Source: Oscheius dolichura (taxonomy: Eukaryota; Nematoda; Chromadorea; Rhabditida; Rhabditidae). From it: 64,000 bases of DNA. The stretch is taken from contig OW051495.1 of assembly GCA_932521035.1 (NCBI GenBank), positions 9,796,001-9,860,000 of the forward strand, read 5' to 3'. This document shows, piece after piece, positions 45,868 through 56,708 of the stretch. Each line of letters opens with the position of its first letter. Within the stretch, counting starts at the first letter, position 1. The notes under the pieces were generated by a model that searched no databases, was not told the origin of the DNA, and saw nothing but the letters and a program-made list of their open reading frames with translations. Both the position numbers and the translations under genes were made by a program.

Positions 45868-47875
45868 TTAGAGTGCATTCCCTGATGGTACAGTTGTTGA
45901 CGGAGCTACGACTATTGTTTCTTTTGGTTTTCTGATCCACCAATGATAGCTGGGAACCATGACTATTAGAACAATTCCTCCACTTACTCCAAACAATGAG
46001 AAACAAATAAAGATGATATCGTTCAAATCTGTAGCTTTCTTATAAGGGAGGTGCACCAACCTAAGGACTCCGATTTGGCTGATTTTCTTCCAGTATGTAG
46101 GCCTATGCTAGCGATATATAACGCACAAAAAATTAGCAGCTATACCGGCGATTTGGAGGAGCTAGAGCCGCCGAAAGGTGTTTGTATTGCATTTTTACTC
46201 ACTTTCGCTCTCTTGTAACTTTTGATCTATACTTTGGAGAGGGCTAGGTTTTGTTGTTGCTTATACTACTCGTCATGCTCTACAAATCTAGTGGTAAAGG
46301 GGTTTTAACTCCTCCCAGAAAAATAATAAAAATCTTCTTGAAATTCCATATTTTCTTTTTTCTAGATTTGTAGAGCATGACGAGTAGTATAAGTAACAAC
46401 AAAACCTAGCCCTCCCCAAGGATTGATCAAAAGTTACAAGAGAGCGAAAGTGAGTAAAAACGCAATACAAACACCTTTCGGCTGCTCTAGCTCCTCCAAA
46501 TCGCCGGTATAGCTGCTAATTTTTTGTGCGTTATATATCGCTAGCATAGGCCTACATGCTGGAAGAAAATCAGCCAAATCGGAGTCCTTAGGTTGGTGCA
46601 CCTCCCTTGTTAGCATTATTATTTCCTTCTGTATACTCACATGGGATCCCAAAAATGTCGAACATTACAGTAGGAGCAAAGATCAAAGCAGGAGCCATAA
46701 CGAAGAGCATTGGAATACTGGCTTGAATGATTAATTGAATTAGGAATTTTCTCTGCATACGACGGGTATTTTCCGACATAATCTTAACGTTAATCGCTTT
46801 GAAGGTAGCTCGAGTAAAATATGGTAGAACTATGGCATAATTGATCACATCGCACCAAATAACCACTACAGTTCTTTTCATACATTCCATTTTATCATAA
46901 GCCCAAATGTGAGGAATGGACATTAGGGCCGGAGTGACACAGCTGTATACCTGAAATAAATGATTTTGCAGAAGTAGACAGCAAATTTCTTTTGACACCG
47001 TATTTGTGAAATGTTGTGGCCAGCCGGGACTGGATTGTGGTCTTACTCTGCTCCTGTTCAAACCGGAGCATGATTCTTACAGAGAAGATTACGCCCTTTA
47101 ACGCTGTCGAATATTTTTGTCCATGTGACTTTCCGTATGCACATACAATTAAACTTAATGAATTAGAAATGAATTCATCTAATTGTTCGCAGAAACATAA
47201 ACCAGAAAGTTGCCTGACGCAAAACGTTCGCACACGCGATACTTTGTTGCTTTTGGACTGTCTTTCCCTGAAGAAGCAGATTCCCACTGCCCGATCATCT
47301 GGGCCTACAGATATCAGAGCCTTTACCGTCTTACCTTCGACCACTCGTTCAGAACGCGTTCCGTCTGGTCACTAGCTGTAGCCGTTCCAAAATAGTTAAC
47401 AGTTGGGATTAAATAATTGTAGCCCAAAACTATTTTACTCCACAAGGGAAAGCTGACGCTATGGCCGGACACGCATAAATACCGATAAATAAAAAGGTGT
47501 AAGGTTGTAACGCATGCCAATGTAACGAAGAATTGTCCACCGCCTAGTGCAACTCGGGGATGAATAATTTCAGCCCCGAGGCCGTTTATGTAGCCAAGTG
47601 GCAGAGGAACATACACTATTGGCTTTGTAACTGCATTAATCTGAATGAATTTTGTAGAGAGACGTAGATGGATCTACCCAAAAGTCAGCAAGAAAGGATA
47701 CAATTTGGTGCCACAGCAGGTACCAGTGATAGGTCCTCATCTGGACAGGAGACCGGAAGATGATACAGTAGATTGCATAGAAGTGAATAATCAGAGAGAT
47801 CACAGCTAGCACATCGAACATTCGATTGAAGCGAACATTGTGGAAGTCGGTATCGAATTCTGGACAGTTTATCAT
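45868..47875 (-). CDS. srh-type chemoreceptor 1, element in last intron
   Basis: MINCPEFDTDF start, helix 1, FRSPVQMRTYHWYLLWHQ, intron, PLPLGYINGLGAEIIHP, helix 3 ending LFIYRYLCVS, FPLWSKIVLGYNYLIP, a long intron (about 47,330-46,950), SCVTPALMSIPHIWAYDKME, ENTRRMQRKFLIQLIIQASIP, and a last exon giving LNDIIFICFSLFGVSGGIVL and WWIRKPKE. The final intron (donor GTGAGT at about 46,645; acceptor CTACAG at about 46,026) contains the whole palindromic element 46,043-46,609. Phase matches the paralogues, so the protein is intact if splicing works. Confidence 0.82.
46043..46609. mobile_element. Palindromic transposon, TTA-flanked (copy 2)
   Basis: Arms of about 240 bp (46,043-46,290 and 46,372-46,609), nearly perfect inverted copies around an 80-bp loop; TTA on both sides (46,040-46,042 and 46,610-46,612). 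The ends AAGGGAGGTGCACCAACC differ from copy 1, but the next block CCGATTTGGCTGATTTT and GGAGCTAG are shared. No coding capacity. Same tentative PIF/Harbinger-like class as 2535-3672. Transcripts crossing it would form a long hairpin. Confidence 0.78.
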
Positions 47876-48344
47876 AGACGCTGGGCCGCGATCCGATCAA
47901 GGTCTAATTCTAATATACACTCTCAGTTTATTCAGCCCCGTGCACACATTTGGAATGCAGACGCCAATAACGTTCTTCTTCGAATTGGATCAAAGGTTCG
48001 CAGTAAAAATATTCACCATTCTAAGAAACACCACAAATCAAAAGACGTTAAAGGAACTGTCAGGGACTGGGAGTTTCGTTCACGAAGTTGCCTGATTCCG
48101 TGCACGGGTCCCGAAGCGATAGCGCGTCCGCCTTGTTATTATGTGGGGGATATAGCTTATTCGCTGTGATTTTTGCCGCTGATCCCGATAGTGTTTTCCA
48201 TTTTTCATTAAAAAAAAGCTAAATTTGGCCTATACGTATGTGTATATATACCTGAAGTAAATTTTTCGTATACGCTAATTTTTGATTTTAGAATCCTTAT
48301 ATATGTAAAACATGGTGTAGAATTGTTTAAAGATGGTCTGGTGC

Positions 48345-48829
48345 TCAACGGGAAGTACGCTGACTCACCTCTCTCCATTCGACAAGAACTCTTTCCGTCT
48401 CGGAATCAGCTGTAGCAGTTGAAAGAAAGTTAACTATTGGGATTAAATAATTGTAACCCAGTAGGAGTTTACTCCACAATGGAAACTTGACTCTGCTGTT
48501 TGATACACATAGATAACGATATAAGAGGAGGTGTAGACTCGTAATACAAGCCAAAAGTACAAAGAATTGTCCAGCGGCCAGTGCAATTTTAGGATGAATG
48601 ATTCCAGAAGCAAGGCCATTCAAATAGCCAAGCGGGAAAGGTATGAAGACTATTGGCTTTGTAACTCCATTAATCTGTGGGATTTTTGCCGAGAAGTAAA
48701 CAAGCAAGCTACCCAAAAGTCGCCACTAAAGGAGACAATCTGATGCCACAGCAAATACCATCGGTAAGCTTTCATTTGAATTGGTGATCGAAACATAATA
48801 CAATAGATTGTATAGAAGTGAATAATTGT
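48345..48829 (-). pseudogene. srh-type chemoreceptor fragment
   Basis: Starts abruptly inside helix 1 (IIHFYTIYCIMFRSP), keeps IQMKAYRWYLLWHQ, an intron, PFPLGYLNGLASGIIHP, LLLYRYLCVS and FPLWSKLLLGYNYLIP to a normal GTGAGT donor, and then no third or fourth exon follows. The first 20 codons are also missing. High similarity to srh genes 1 and 4 shows a recent partial duplication. Confidence 0.8.
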
Positions 48830-49088
48830 CGACTTTTCTGGGCTCTAATGAAGCCACGGCGTATTTCATTATTATTTACACGCCCCTCTTCTGTTGTCCC
48901 CGCGTACCTATTAGAAAGGAGAATGAGATAAGAATGTTTTTTGTGTAAATAACAAAGTTTATTTTTAAACAGGCGGTATGATAATCCATTCGATCCACTG
49001 AGTCTGAATTTTTGAGCCGGAACTATGCGCTCTAAGCATATTGTGTGGTATACTGAACAATAATAGAACTTTATTGTGACGGCTGTAT

Positions 49089-50386
49089 TTAATTTCCACT
49101 TTCGGCAGAAGAATGTGTTTTTGGTCTTCTTCGTAACCACCAGTGATAATTTGGGGTCATGACAATGAGAACCACGCCTCCGCAGACTCCAAACAAAGAC
49201 ATACTGATGCAAGTCATATCACTCAAAACTGAAATAATCTTTGTCTTTTTTTAGTCTGTCTTAATCTTACATTGCCAACCAAAGATATCGAAGATTATTG
49301 TCCAAATTATTGCTGAAACAGGAATCATCAATAAAATCAGAGGAATGCCCGCTTGAAGCAACAGCTGCATGAGAAATTTCCTCTGAATACGTCGTCTACT
49401 TTCCGATAGAATCTTCACATCAATAGCGGATAAAGTGGCTCGGACAAAGTACGGCGTAACCACACAGTAATTGGCAATCATGACGACGACAGGGGCTAGG
49501 GTCTTTTTCACACATTCCATTTTACCATAAGCCCAGATGTTAGGAATTGACAGTAGAGCGGGGGTGACACAACTGTATTCCTGAAATATTCCTTCTCTTG
49601 CTTACGTATATTTTCAATGTAAGGATGTTTGCGTTTAGTTTTTATCGCTGGTGTGGGCCCGCGAAAGTCAGCGTTGTCGTAAGACCCAATTGTTCTCGAT
49701 GTAATGAATTTTCAACCCGGAACGTGCTCGTTTTTTTTCCTTCTCGATTATTACAAGATTACCGCAATTGAACGCTCTGACTGGACTCAGATGAAACAAA
49801 AAACGATTATGATTAAGCGGCAAAATACAGGGAAGTGAACTCCTTACCTTCGCCCACTCGTATATGGTTCTTTTCGTGTTCGTAGTAGCTGTGGCTGTGA
49901 AGACGAAAGCAGCCAATGGATGCATATAATTGAATCCTAATAGCAGTTTACTCCATAGCGGAAAGTCGACGCTGTTGCTGGAGACGACCAAGTAACGGTA
50001 GAGCAGAAGATGCAAGCTTGTGACACACCCGCCAACAATAAATATTGTTCCAATAGCCAAGCCATTTTGGCAAGACATGATACCGGCGCCGAGTCCTCGT
50101 AAATGAGCAAGCGGCAGTGGGTAAAACGCTTCTGGCGTTGTAATTAAACTTATCTAAAAGGAGGTTAAATGGAGGTGGCCAAATTTACCCAAAGGTCTCC
50201 AATGCAGGAAACCATCTGATGCCATAGCAAGTACCAACGGTAGGTTTTCATTTGAGCATGTGAGCGAAATACGATGCAGTACATTGTATAGAAGTGAAAA
50301 ATTATGGAGAAACCGGCTAGAATATCCAGTATCCGCACGAAGGTACCATTCTGAGTCTGGATGTCAAAAGCCGGGCAGGCGATCAT
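49089..50386 (-). CDS. srh-type chemoreceptor 2
   Basis: MIACPAFDIQTQNG, helix 1, FRSHAQMKTYRWYLLWHQ, intron, PLPLAHLRGLGAGIMSCQNG, LLLYRYLVVS, FPLWSKLLLGFNYMHP, a 270-nt intron, YSCVTPALLSIPNIWAYGKM, SESRRRIQRKFLMQLLLQAG, then a last exon with LFGVCGGVVLIVMTP, YHWWLRRRP and a short tail ending SGN. All exon phases agree with the paralogues. Most divergent of the three cluster members. Confidence 0.82.
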
Positions 50387-50839
50387 AAAGTAGAAAGAAC
50401 AAGTTAATACGCTCTAACCTCGTTATTTTCATCACATTCTTTCCTGTTTCATTATGGCAGTTAGTGCCGCCTCCTCGCCGTTTATTCTTTATTGAATAAA
50501 CAAGTATGCTTCCGGTCGTCTTCGACGGCGCTGGGGTGAACAACTTGATCGAAAAACAGTCGACAGCGCCGGCTCCCCCTTCCCAAAGCGCTGTTCTAGT
50601 AATTTTCTTGTCGAATAAGCTTTGACAATCGGATAAAACCTGACGGTCGAAATGTCTGCTTCTCTCTCATTTGACCGGTCAATCTACACAAACGACAGGT
50701 CTTCCAGACAGACAGAGATCTGCCCATTATTAGGGTAGGATACCCGATAGAGCACCTTCCTTGTCGTGCACTACAAAGAAAGAAGAATGTAATAAAAAAC
50801 TTTATTTGTTTCTAACAAACAACTGTTACGAAATAAAAA

Positions 50840-51862
50840 CTAAATATCTCCCACCCTATAGTAGAGGGTTGCTCCAGACCTGCCGAGTTCAAGGAAGGTG
50901 ATACAGCAGGATGCTTCAGATTGAGGCATGCTCACCACAGCACGACTCTCCAGAGAATCTACTTGTTCAGCAGTTACGTCAAAGTCACGAAATTCTCTTT
51001 CGATTGTGATATTAGAAGGCACGTCAAACTGCTTGCCCCATTGGGTGAAGCTAAAGTAGCGGAGGCTCGGAAAAGATTTAGAACGAAGCAACTGAAAATG
51101 AAACCGTGTGTAAGAAACGTTTCGGTAGTTCTTACCTCAAGAGCTTGGCGGAATAAATCAAATTTGTCGCCTCTATCGGGTGTTCTAATTGACACGCTTG
51201 AAAAAATGGGCAGAAGTTTAGTGGCCGCAAGGATAGCATCAGTTGGATCCACACGAATAGACACACCAACCTAAAATATAAAATATATATATAACAAAAT
51301 CAACTTACCAGAGTCTTTGACTGCAAAACCGCCTCAAATCGCTTGGATTCGTAGCTGTACAACTCGACATGTGCAGGTTTGACAATATCTAACAGTGTCA
51401 CACACTCCTCTGTAGTAAATTCAGACTTCTCAATATCCAGATAGTCACATGTAATACGATTTTTCTTCAGAGCATCGCAGAGAGGTTCACATTCATTTGC
51501 AGCTTCATCAGGAAACAGTCCGTCAAAGCCACCAGGTGTATGAAGCCCTCGCAAACGAGTTCCATAAAGTCCTTCCATATCGAAAAGTTTCTTTGCTCTC
51601 CATTTCATAGTAGATCCGGTGGAATGGAACTGGCAAGACGATCCAATAAGTTCCAAGAAACAATGTCGTCAACATAGACAGAGATGTTTCGGTTCTTTCG
51701 AATGAACTCCTTCATCTCCCGGCAAGTCTGCTGCAGACGAAAATAATTTTTTCCTTCGAGCTGGAATATTTCATATGACAAAAAAAACAAATAGATAAAA
51801 ACCTTTGTGATGACTTTTTCCAAAAGGAAAGTGTCCAAATCAGCAAGACGAAAAACATCCAT
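50840..51862 (-). pseudogene. F-box-like family, copy D (apparent frameshift)
   Basis: Normal start MDVFRLADLDTFLLEKVITK, intron, then GKNYFRLQQTCREM. At about 51,664-51,668 one base appears lost: upstream reads ISVYVDD, downstream (next frame) FLELIGSSCQF, which together match VAVDGHYFLEVKGSSC in copy A. A 48-nt GT...AG segment over this spot (GTCTATG...TTGCCAG) could be spliced to restore frame, at the cost of conserved residues. Downstream blocks are intact: YGTRLRGL, TTEECVTLLDIVKP, FEAVLQSKTL, FSFTQWGKQF. It lies between srh genes. Either a young pseudogene or a copy rescued by splicing; an assembly error is possible. Confidence 0.65.
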
Positions 51863-52133
51863 CCTCTCGAAGAAAAGAAGTAGGTACGAATGAAACAGGA
51901 AGCGCGAAATTGGTAAAAACATTGTGTTTATTCCTGTCATTAACGAGTTTTACACAAAAATCTTGTTAGGCACGACGTAACTTGTAAGAAAGTTTAAAAA
52001 TGCTTGAAGGTTGTAATTTCAGCCCTCTGATGAGGTTTCCGTACTCGTAGCATTCACTCCTCAACTGGAGTTGTTTCAAGTCCTTGGCCGCTTATATAAT
52101 ACGTTACTCCGTACATTTTATCCAAATTATAAA

Positions 52134-53244
52134 TCAATGATCTATTCCTTTTCTCCTTCTTAACCACCAGTGATAGCTGGGAACCATGACTATGAGAACA
52201 ACTCCTCCGCTTACTCCGAATAGAGATAAACTAATGAAGATTATATCGTCCAAGACTGAAAAATCGTTTTCAATTCTTATACACATCCTTACATTTTACT
52301 CCAAAGATGTTAAACAATATAGCAAGACCAAAGCACAGGGTAGGGATCATTACAAAAATCAAAGGAACCGTTGCTTGAAGAAGTAATTGAACGAGGAACT
52401 TCCTCTGTATCCGACGTGTGCTCTCCGACAGAATTTTAACGTTGATAGCTTTGAAAGTAGCACGGGTAAAGTACGGTAGAACAATTGAATAGCTGATTAA
52501 ATTGAACAGAATGACTAGCATAGTCCTTTTCATACATTCTATTTTGTCGTAAGCCCAGATATTAGGAACTGACAATAGGGCAGAAGTGACACAGCTATAC
52601 TTCTGAAACATCCTTATGTCATTGTGTTCTTTGGTATTAATGTGGTATCAAATTCAATAAATTGGAATAAACAGATCTTAGTAATCGCAGAACTAGAAAG
52701 TAGGCTAACCTTTCCCCACTCGGCGATAACACTCTCCGTTTGGATACTAGCTGTAGCTGTCCCAACATAATTAGCCACTGGGATTAAATAATTGAATATT
52801 ATCAATAGTTTACTCCACAAAGGGAAGGTGACTTTGTTGCTGGATACGCATAGATAACGATACAGAAGAAGATGTAAACTTGTAATACAAGCCAAGGTAA
52901 CAAAGAATTGTCCAGCGGCAAGGGCAATTTTAGGGTGAATGATACCGGCACCGATGCCGGTTAGATATCCCATGGGAAGAGGGATAAAGACTGTTGGCTT
53001 TGTGACTGTATTAATCTAAACGAATGTGTAGAGAAGAAGGAGGGGAACGTACCCAGAAGTCAGTAAGGAATGAGACAATTTGATGCCATAACAAATACCA
53101 ACGGTAGATCTTCATTTTCCCGGGCGATCGAAACATGATACAGTATATTGTGTAGCAGTGAATAATTGAAGAGAGAACGGCTAATGTGCTGAATATTCGG
53201 CTAGATCGGGCATTTTCAGTGTCAAATTCTGGGCAGTTAATCAT
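52134..53244 (-). CDS. srh-type chemoreceptor 3
   Basis: MINCPEFDTENARS start (ATG 53,242-53,244; an upstream in-frame ATG at 53,274 is less likely since the paralogues all start MI-CP-FD). Then FRSPGKMKIYRWYLLWHQ, PLPMGYLTGIGAGIIHPK, LLLYRYLCVS, FPLWSKLLIIFNYLIP, intron, SCVTSALLSVPNIWAYDKIE, SESTRRIQRKFLVQLLLQAT and a last exon LFGVSGGVVLIVMVP, YHWWLRRRK. Four exons, all consistent. Upstream sequence at about 53,313 resembles that before srh gene 2. Confidence 0.83.
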
Positions 53245-53431
53245 AGAGTTGAGGCAACAAATTGATCTCAACAAGCGCTGTAACTAAATTGTGACAACTT
53301 CCTCTTTTCATTATAGCTGTGAGTTCCGCCTCCCCACACGACACCTGTATTTTGGATGCAGGATGTAGAAAAAAAGGGCAAGTTAAATCACAGATAGAAA
53401 CAATACTTTATTTCATATTCAAAAGTTTGGT

Positions 53432-54137
53432 TTATTGAGAAGCACCGCGGAAAGCGTAATGGGCCTGCGTCTGCTCTTCGTGATTCTTCAGGGACTTTGG
53501 AGTGAAGGCTCCTGGCAGCAGTTGCACCGTTGAAGTGCGATCAATTCTATCTGAAGACGTGGAACACAGAAACACGGGAAAGTCCCCGAATTCGACTAGG
53601 AATTGACGGCAAATGCCACAAGGAGTAGCTGGTTCCGTCAGCTGGGTAGCTGTAAATAAGCGACTCTTTTGTTTATTTTGTTACTCACCAACAGCTATGG
53701 CGAGGAATTCCCTATGTCCAGCAGAAAGGGCGGCGCAGAGGGCAGATCTTTCAGCACAGATGGTTGCTCCATAAGAGGCGTTTTCATGATTGGCTCCTTG
53801 AATAATCGTTCCATCCTTGCACAGGAGAGCTGCTCCCACGGGAAAATGGCTGTAGGGGCTGAAAATAGCAGTGGTTTTGTTGTCTGATCTTGCTCTATTG
53901 GAGACTGCCATCTTATCTCTGCCGTGGAGCGACCACGTGCCGAGTATTGGCCACGGCCCTTTATTTAAAATGCGCTTCTAGAAAAATACACTATAAGTTT
54001 TTTGGTTTGGGATCAATAAAAGCTGACGCTTTTTGTAGTTATGGTATACAGGAAGACCACAAGTAGCGGAAAACTCACATGTATGCATGGGCCATGACTT
54101 CTTTAGCCTTGGAGATAAGAATCTTCTCGTCGACCAT
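53432..54137 (-). CDS. Cytidine deaminase
   Basis: Pyrimidine salvage enzyme: cytidine/deoxycytidine to uridine, zinc-dependent, usually a homotetramer. Exon 1 (ATG 54,135-54,137) gives MVDEKILISKAKEVMAHAY; after a 213-nt intron comes PYSHFPVGAALL, matching the family N-terminus YxPYSxFPVGAAL. Zinc site: CAERSA (Cys and catalytic Glu) and PCGICRQ (two Cys). Substrate loop NHENASYG. Ends with an A-H-Y-A-F-R-G-A-S-Q tail. About 145 residues, normal for the family. An open frame starting MAVSNRARS at 53,911 is the last part of the intron read through. Confidence 0.9.
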
Positions 54138-54770
54138 ATTTGTACTACTCGGATTGTACTCTAAAATTACAAGTTTATTAGATGCGCATAGAAAAAGAAC
54201 AGGGGAAAATGAGAGAAGAGACAGAACGCAGCGATTGCCGGCCTTGATATGGCGACAAATAGACTGATTGTAGGGTGTGAACTGTTGGTAAGAGGAGCGA
54301 CGCATAGACATTTTGTAGCTCGAATCGTAAATAAAGGAGATAAGGGAAAAGAACAGCGTAAGAAGGGCAATAACAATAGGAGGCATTGTGGGAAGAGGGG
54401 AAATAATCTTTACAATTGTGGCCAAGGTGTGGGAATAGAACGACGCAGCTTATATGATGTGTTGGTGAAGGGGGTGGAATTGTCAGTGGAATATTAACCA
54501 AGACGGAGACGGCTCATTATTTTGCAGAGATTTGATAACAAATACAGAGATGGCGTTTTTAAGATTTAGGCATGGGCGAGGACTGAAACCAGAAGGACCA
54601 AATGTGATGCCCGCTCAGCCTGCCCTTATCGGGGAAGGTTCAGTGTTTAGTTGGGAACACAACATCACACCGGGGAGTAAACAACGGTTAACGGTGGCAT
54701 GGTGAACAAGGTGGGCACGGTAGACACATCGTGGGCAGACCGTGGTGCTACAGCGTTTTTTTCGACCGTT
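54138..54770. other. Intergenic region left of the satellite
   Basis: Overlapping open frames on both strands (for example a 116-codon minus frame at 54,075-54,425) do not resemble a protein family; the codon pattern is that of pyrimidine-rich noncoding DNA. A 51-codon plus frame starts at 54,552. No gene called. Confidence 0.45.
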
Positions 54771-56526
54771 TAGACCTAGGGGATTAAGGTTGACCAAATT
54801 TCGACAAAACTTAGGCTTAGGGGATTAAGGTTGACAAGATTTCGACAAAACTTAGGCTTAGGGGATTAAGGTTGACAAGATTTCGACAAAACTTAGGCTT
54901 AAGGGATTAAGGTTGACAAGATTTCGACAAAACTTAGGCTTAGGGGATTAAGGTTGACAAGATTTCGACAAAACTTAGGCTTAAGGGATTAAGGTTGACA
55001 AGATTTCGACAAAACTTAGGCTTAGGGGATTAAGGGGATTAAGGTTGACAAGATTTCGACAAAACTTAGGCTTAGGGGATTAAGGTTGACAAGATTTCGA
55101 CAAAACTTAGGCTTAAGGGGATTAAGGTTGACAAGATTTCGACAAAACTTAGGCTTAAGGGATTAAGGTTGACAAGATTTCGACAAAACTTAGGCTTAAG
55201 GGATTAAGGTTGACAAGATTTCGACAAAACTTAGGCTTAAGGGATTAAGGTTGACAAGATTTCGACAAAACTTAGGCTTAAGGGATTAAGGTTGACAAGA
55301 TTTCGACAAAACTTAGGCTTAAGGGATTAAGGTTGACAAGATTTCGACAAAACTTAGGCTTAAGGGATTAAGGTTGACAAGATTTCGACAAAACTTAGGC
55401 TTAGGGGATTAAGGTTGACAAGATTTCGACAAAACTTAGGCTTAAGGGATTAAGGGGATTAAGGTTGACAAGATTTCGACAAAACTTAGGCTTAAGGGAT
55501 TAAGGTTGACAAGATTTCGACAAAACTTAGGCTTAAGGGATTAAGGTTGACAAGATTTCGACAAAACTTAGGCTTAGGGGATTAAGGGGATTAAGGTTGA
55601 CAAGATTTCGACAAAACTTAGGCTTAGGGGATTAAGGTTGACAAGATTTCGACAAAACTTAGGCTTAGGGGATTAAGGTTGACAAGATTTCGACAAAACT
55701 TAGGCTTAAGGGATTAAGGTTGACAAGATTTCGACAAAACTTAGGCTTAAGGGATTAAGGTTGACAAGATTTCGACAAAACTTAGGCTTAGGGGATTAAG
55801 GGGATTAAGGTTGACAAGATTTCGACAAAACTTAGGCTTAGGGGATTAAGGTTGACAAGATTTCGACAAAACTTAGGCTTAGGGGATTAAGGGGATTAAG
55901 GTTGACAAGATTTCGACAAAACTTAGGCTTAGGGGATTAAGGTTGACAAGATTTCGACAAAACTTAGGCTTAAGGGATTAAGGTTGACAAGATTTCGACA
56001 AAACTTAGGCTTAGGGGATTAAGGGGATTAAGGTTGACAAGATTTCGACAAAACTTAGGCTTAGGGGATTAAGGGGATTAAGGTTGACAAGATTTCGACA
56101 AAACTTAGGCTTAAGGGATTAAGGTTGACAAGATTTCGACAAAACTTAGGCTTAGGGGATTAAGGTTGACAAGATTTCGACAAAACTTAGGCTTAAGGGA
56201 TTAAGGTTGACAAGATTTCGACAAAACTTAGGCTTAGGGGATTAAGGGGATTAAGGTTGACAAGATTTCGACAAAACTTAGGCTTAGGGGATTAAGGGGA
56301 TTAAGGTTGACAAGATTTCGACAAAACTTAGGCTTAAGGGATTAAGGGGATTAAGGTTGACAAGATTTCGACAAAACTTAGGCTTAAGGGATTAAGGTTG
56401 ACAAGATTTCGACAAAACTTAGGCTTAGGGGATTAAGGTTGACAAGATTTCGACAAAACTTAGGCTTAAGGGATTAAGGTTGACAAGATTTCGACAAAAC
56501 TTAGGCTTAGGGGATTAAGGTTGACA
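54771..56526. repeat. Telomere-like satellite, 41-bp monomer, about 42 copies
   Basis: Tandem units of 41 bp containing GTTGACAAGATTTCGACAAA followed by ACTTAGGCTTAGGGGATTAA. Each unit carries TTAGGCTTAGG, i.e. one full and one near-full nematode telomere repeat (TTAGGC). Two unit variants alternate irregularly (GGCTTAAGGG and GGCTTAGGGG), and some units are 50 bp through an extra GGGGATTAA. Units are almost identical, so the array is young or homogenised. No gene inside. Confidence 0.95.
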
Positions 56527-56708
56527 GAATTTTGACCGTTAAAAGCTAGTAAAACCCTGCGGGCAAGACCAAAAACCGTTGGTTCAAATACCCGCGGAAA
56601 GCAAAAGAAAAGAACGCACCCAAGAGTTTCTCGCTTTGCTTCTCCAATTCTAGAAGGGAGATTCTTTTTGTCCAGTTGTGCCTCACCTAATCTTTTACCT
56701 TCCATAGG

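Noticed and set aside
47016-47375. 119-codon plus-strand ORF
   Set aside because: Lies over an intron and exon of the minus-strand srh gene; shadow frame.
48090-48130. tRNA D-arm-like sequence
   Set aside because: No T arm at the right distance.
48772-49212. 146-codon minus-strand ORF as a gene
   Set aside because: It joins the wrong frame of the last exon of srh gene 2, intergenic DNA and the start of the srh fragment.
53681-53911. Cytidine deaminase start at MAVSNRARS
   Set aside because: The first 17 codons do not match the family; they are intron sequence before the TTTTCAG acceptor.
54075-54501. Minus-strand ORFs of 116 and 107 codons
   Set aside because: They overlap in different frames in pyrimidine-rich DNA; only the 54,078-54,137 part is coding, as exon 1 of cytidine deaminase.
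56540-56600. tRNA-like GGTTCAAATACCCGC next to the satellite
   Set aside because: No matching A box or acceptor stem; a chance B-box match.
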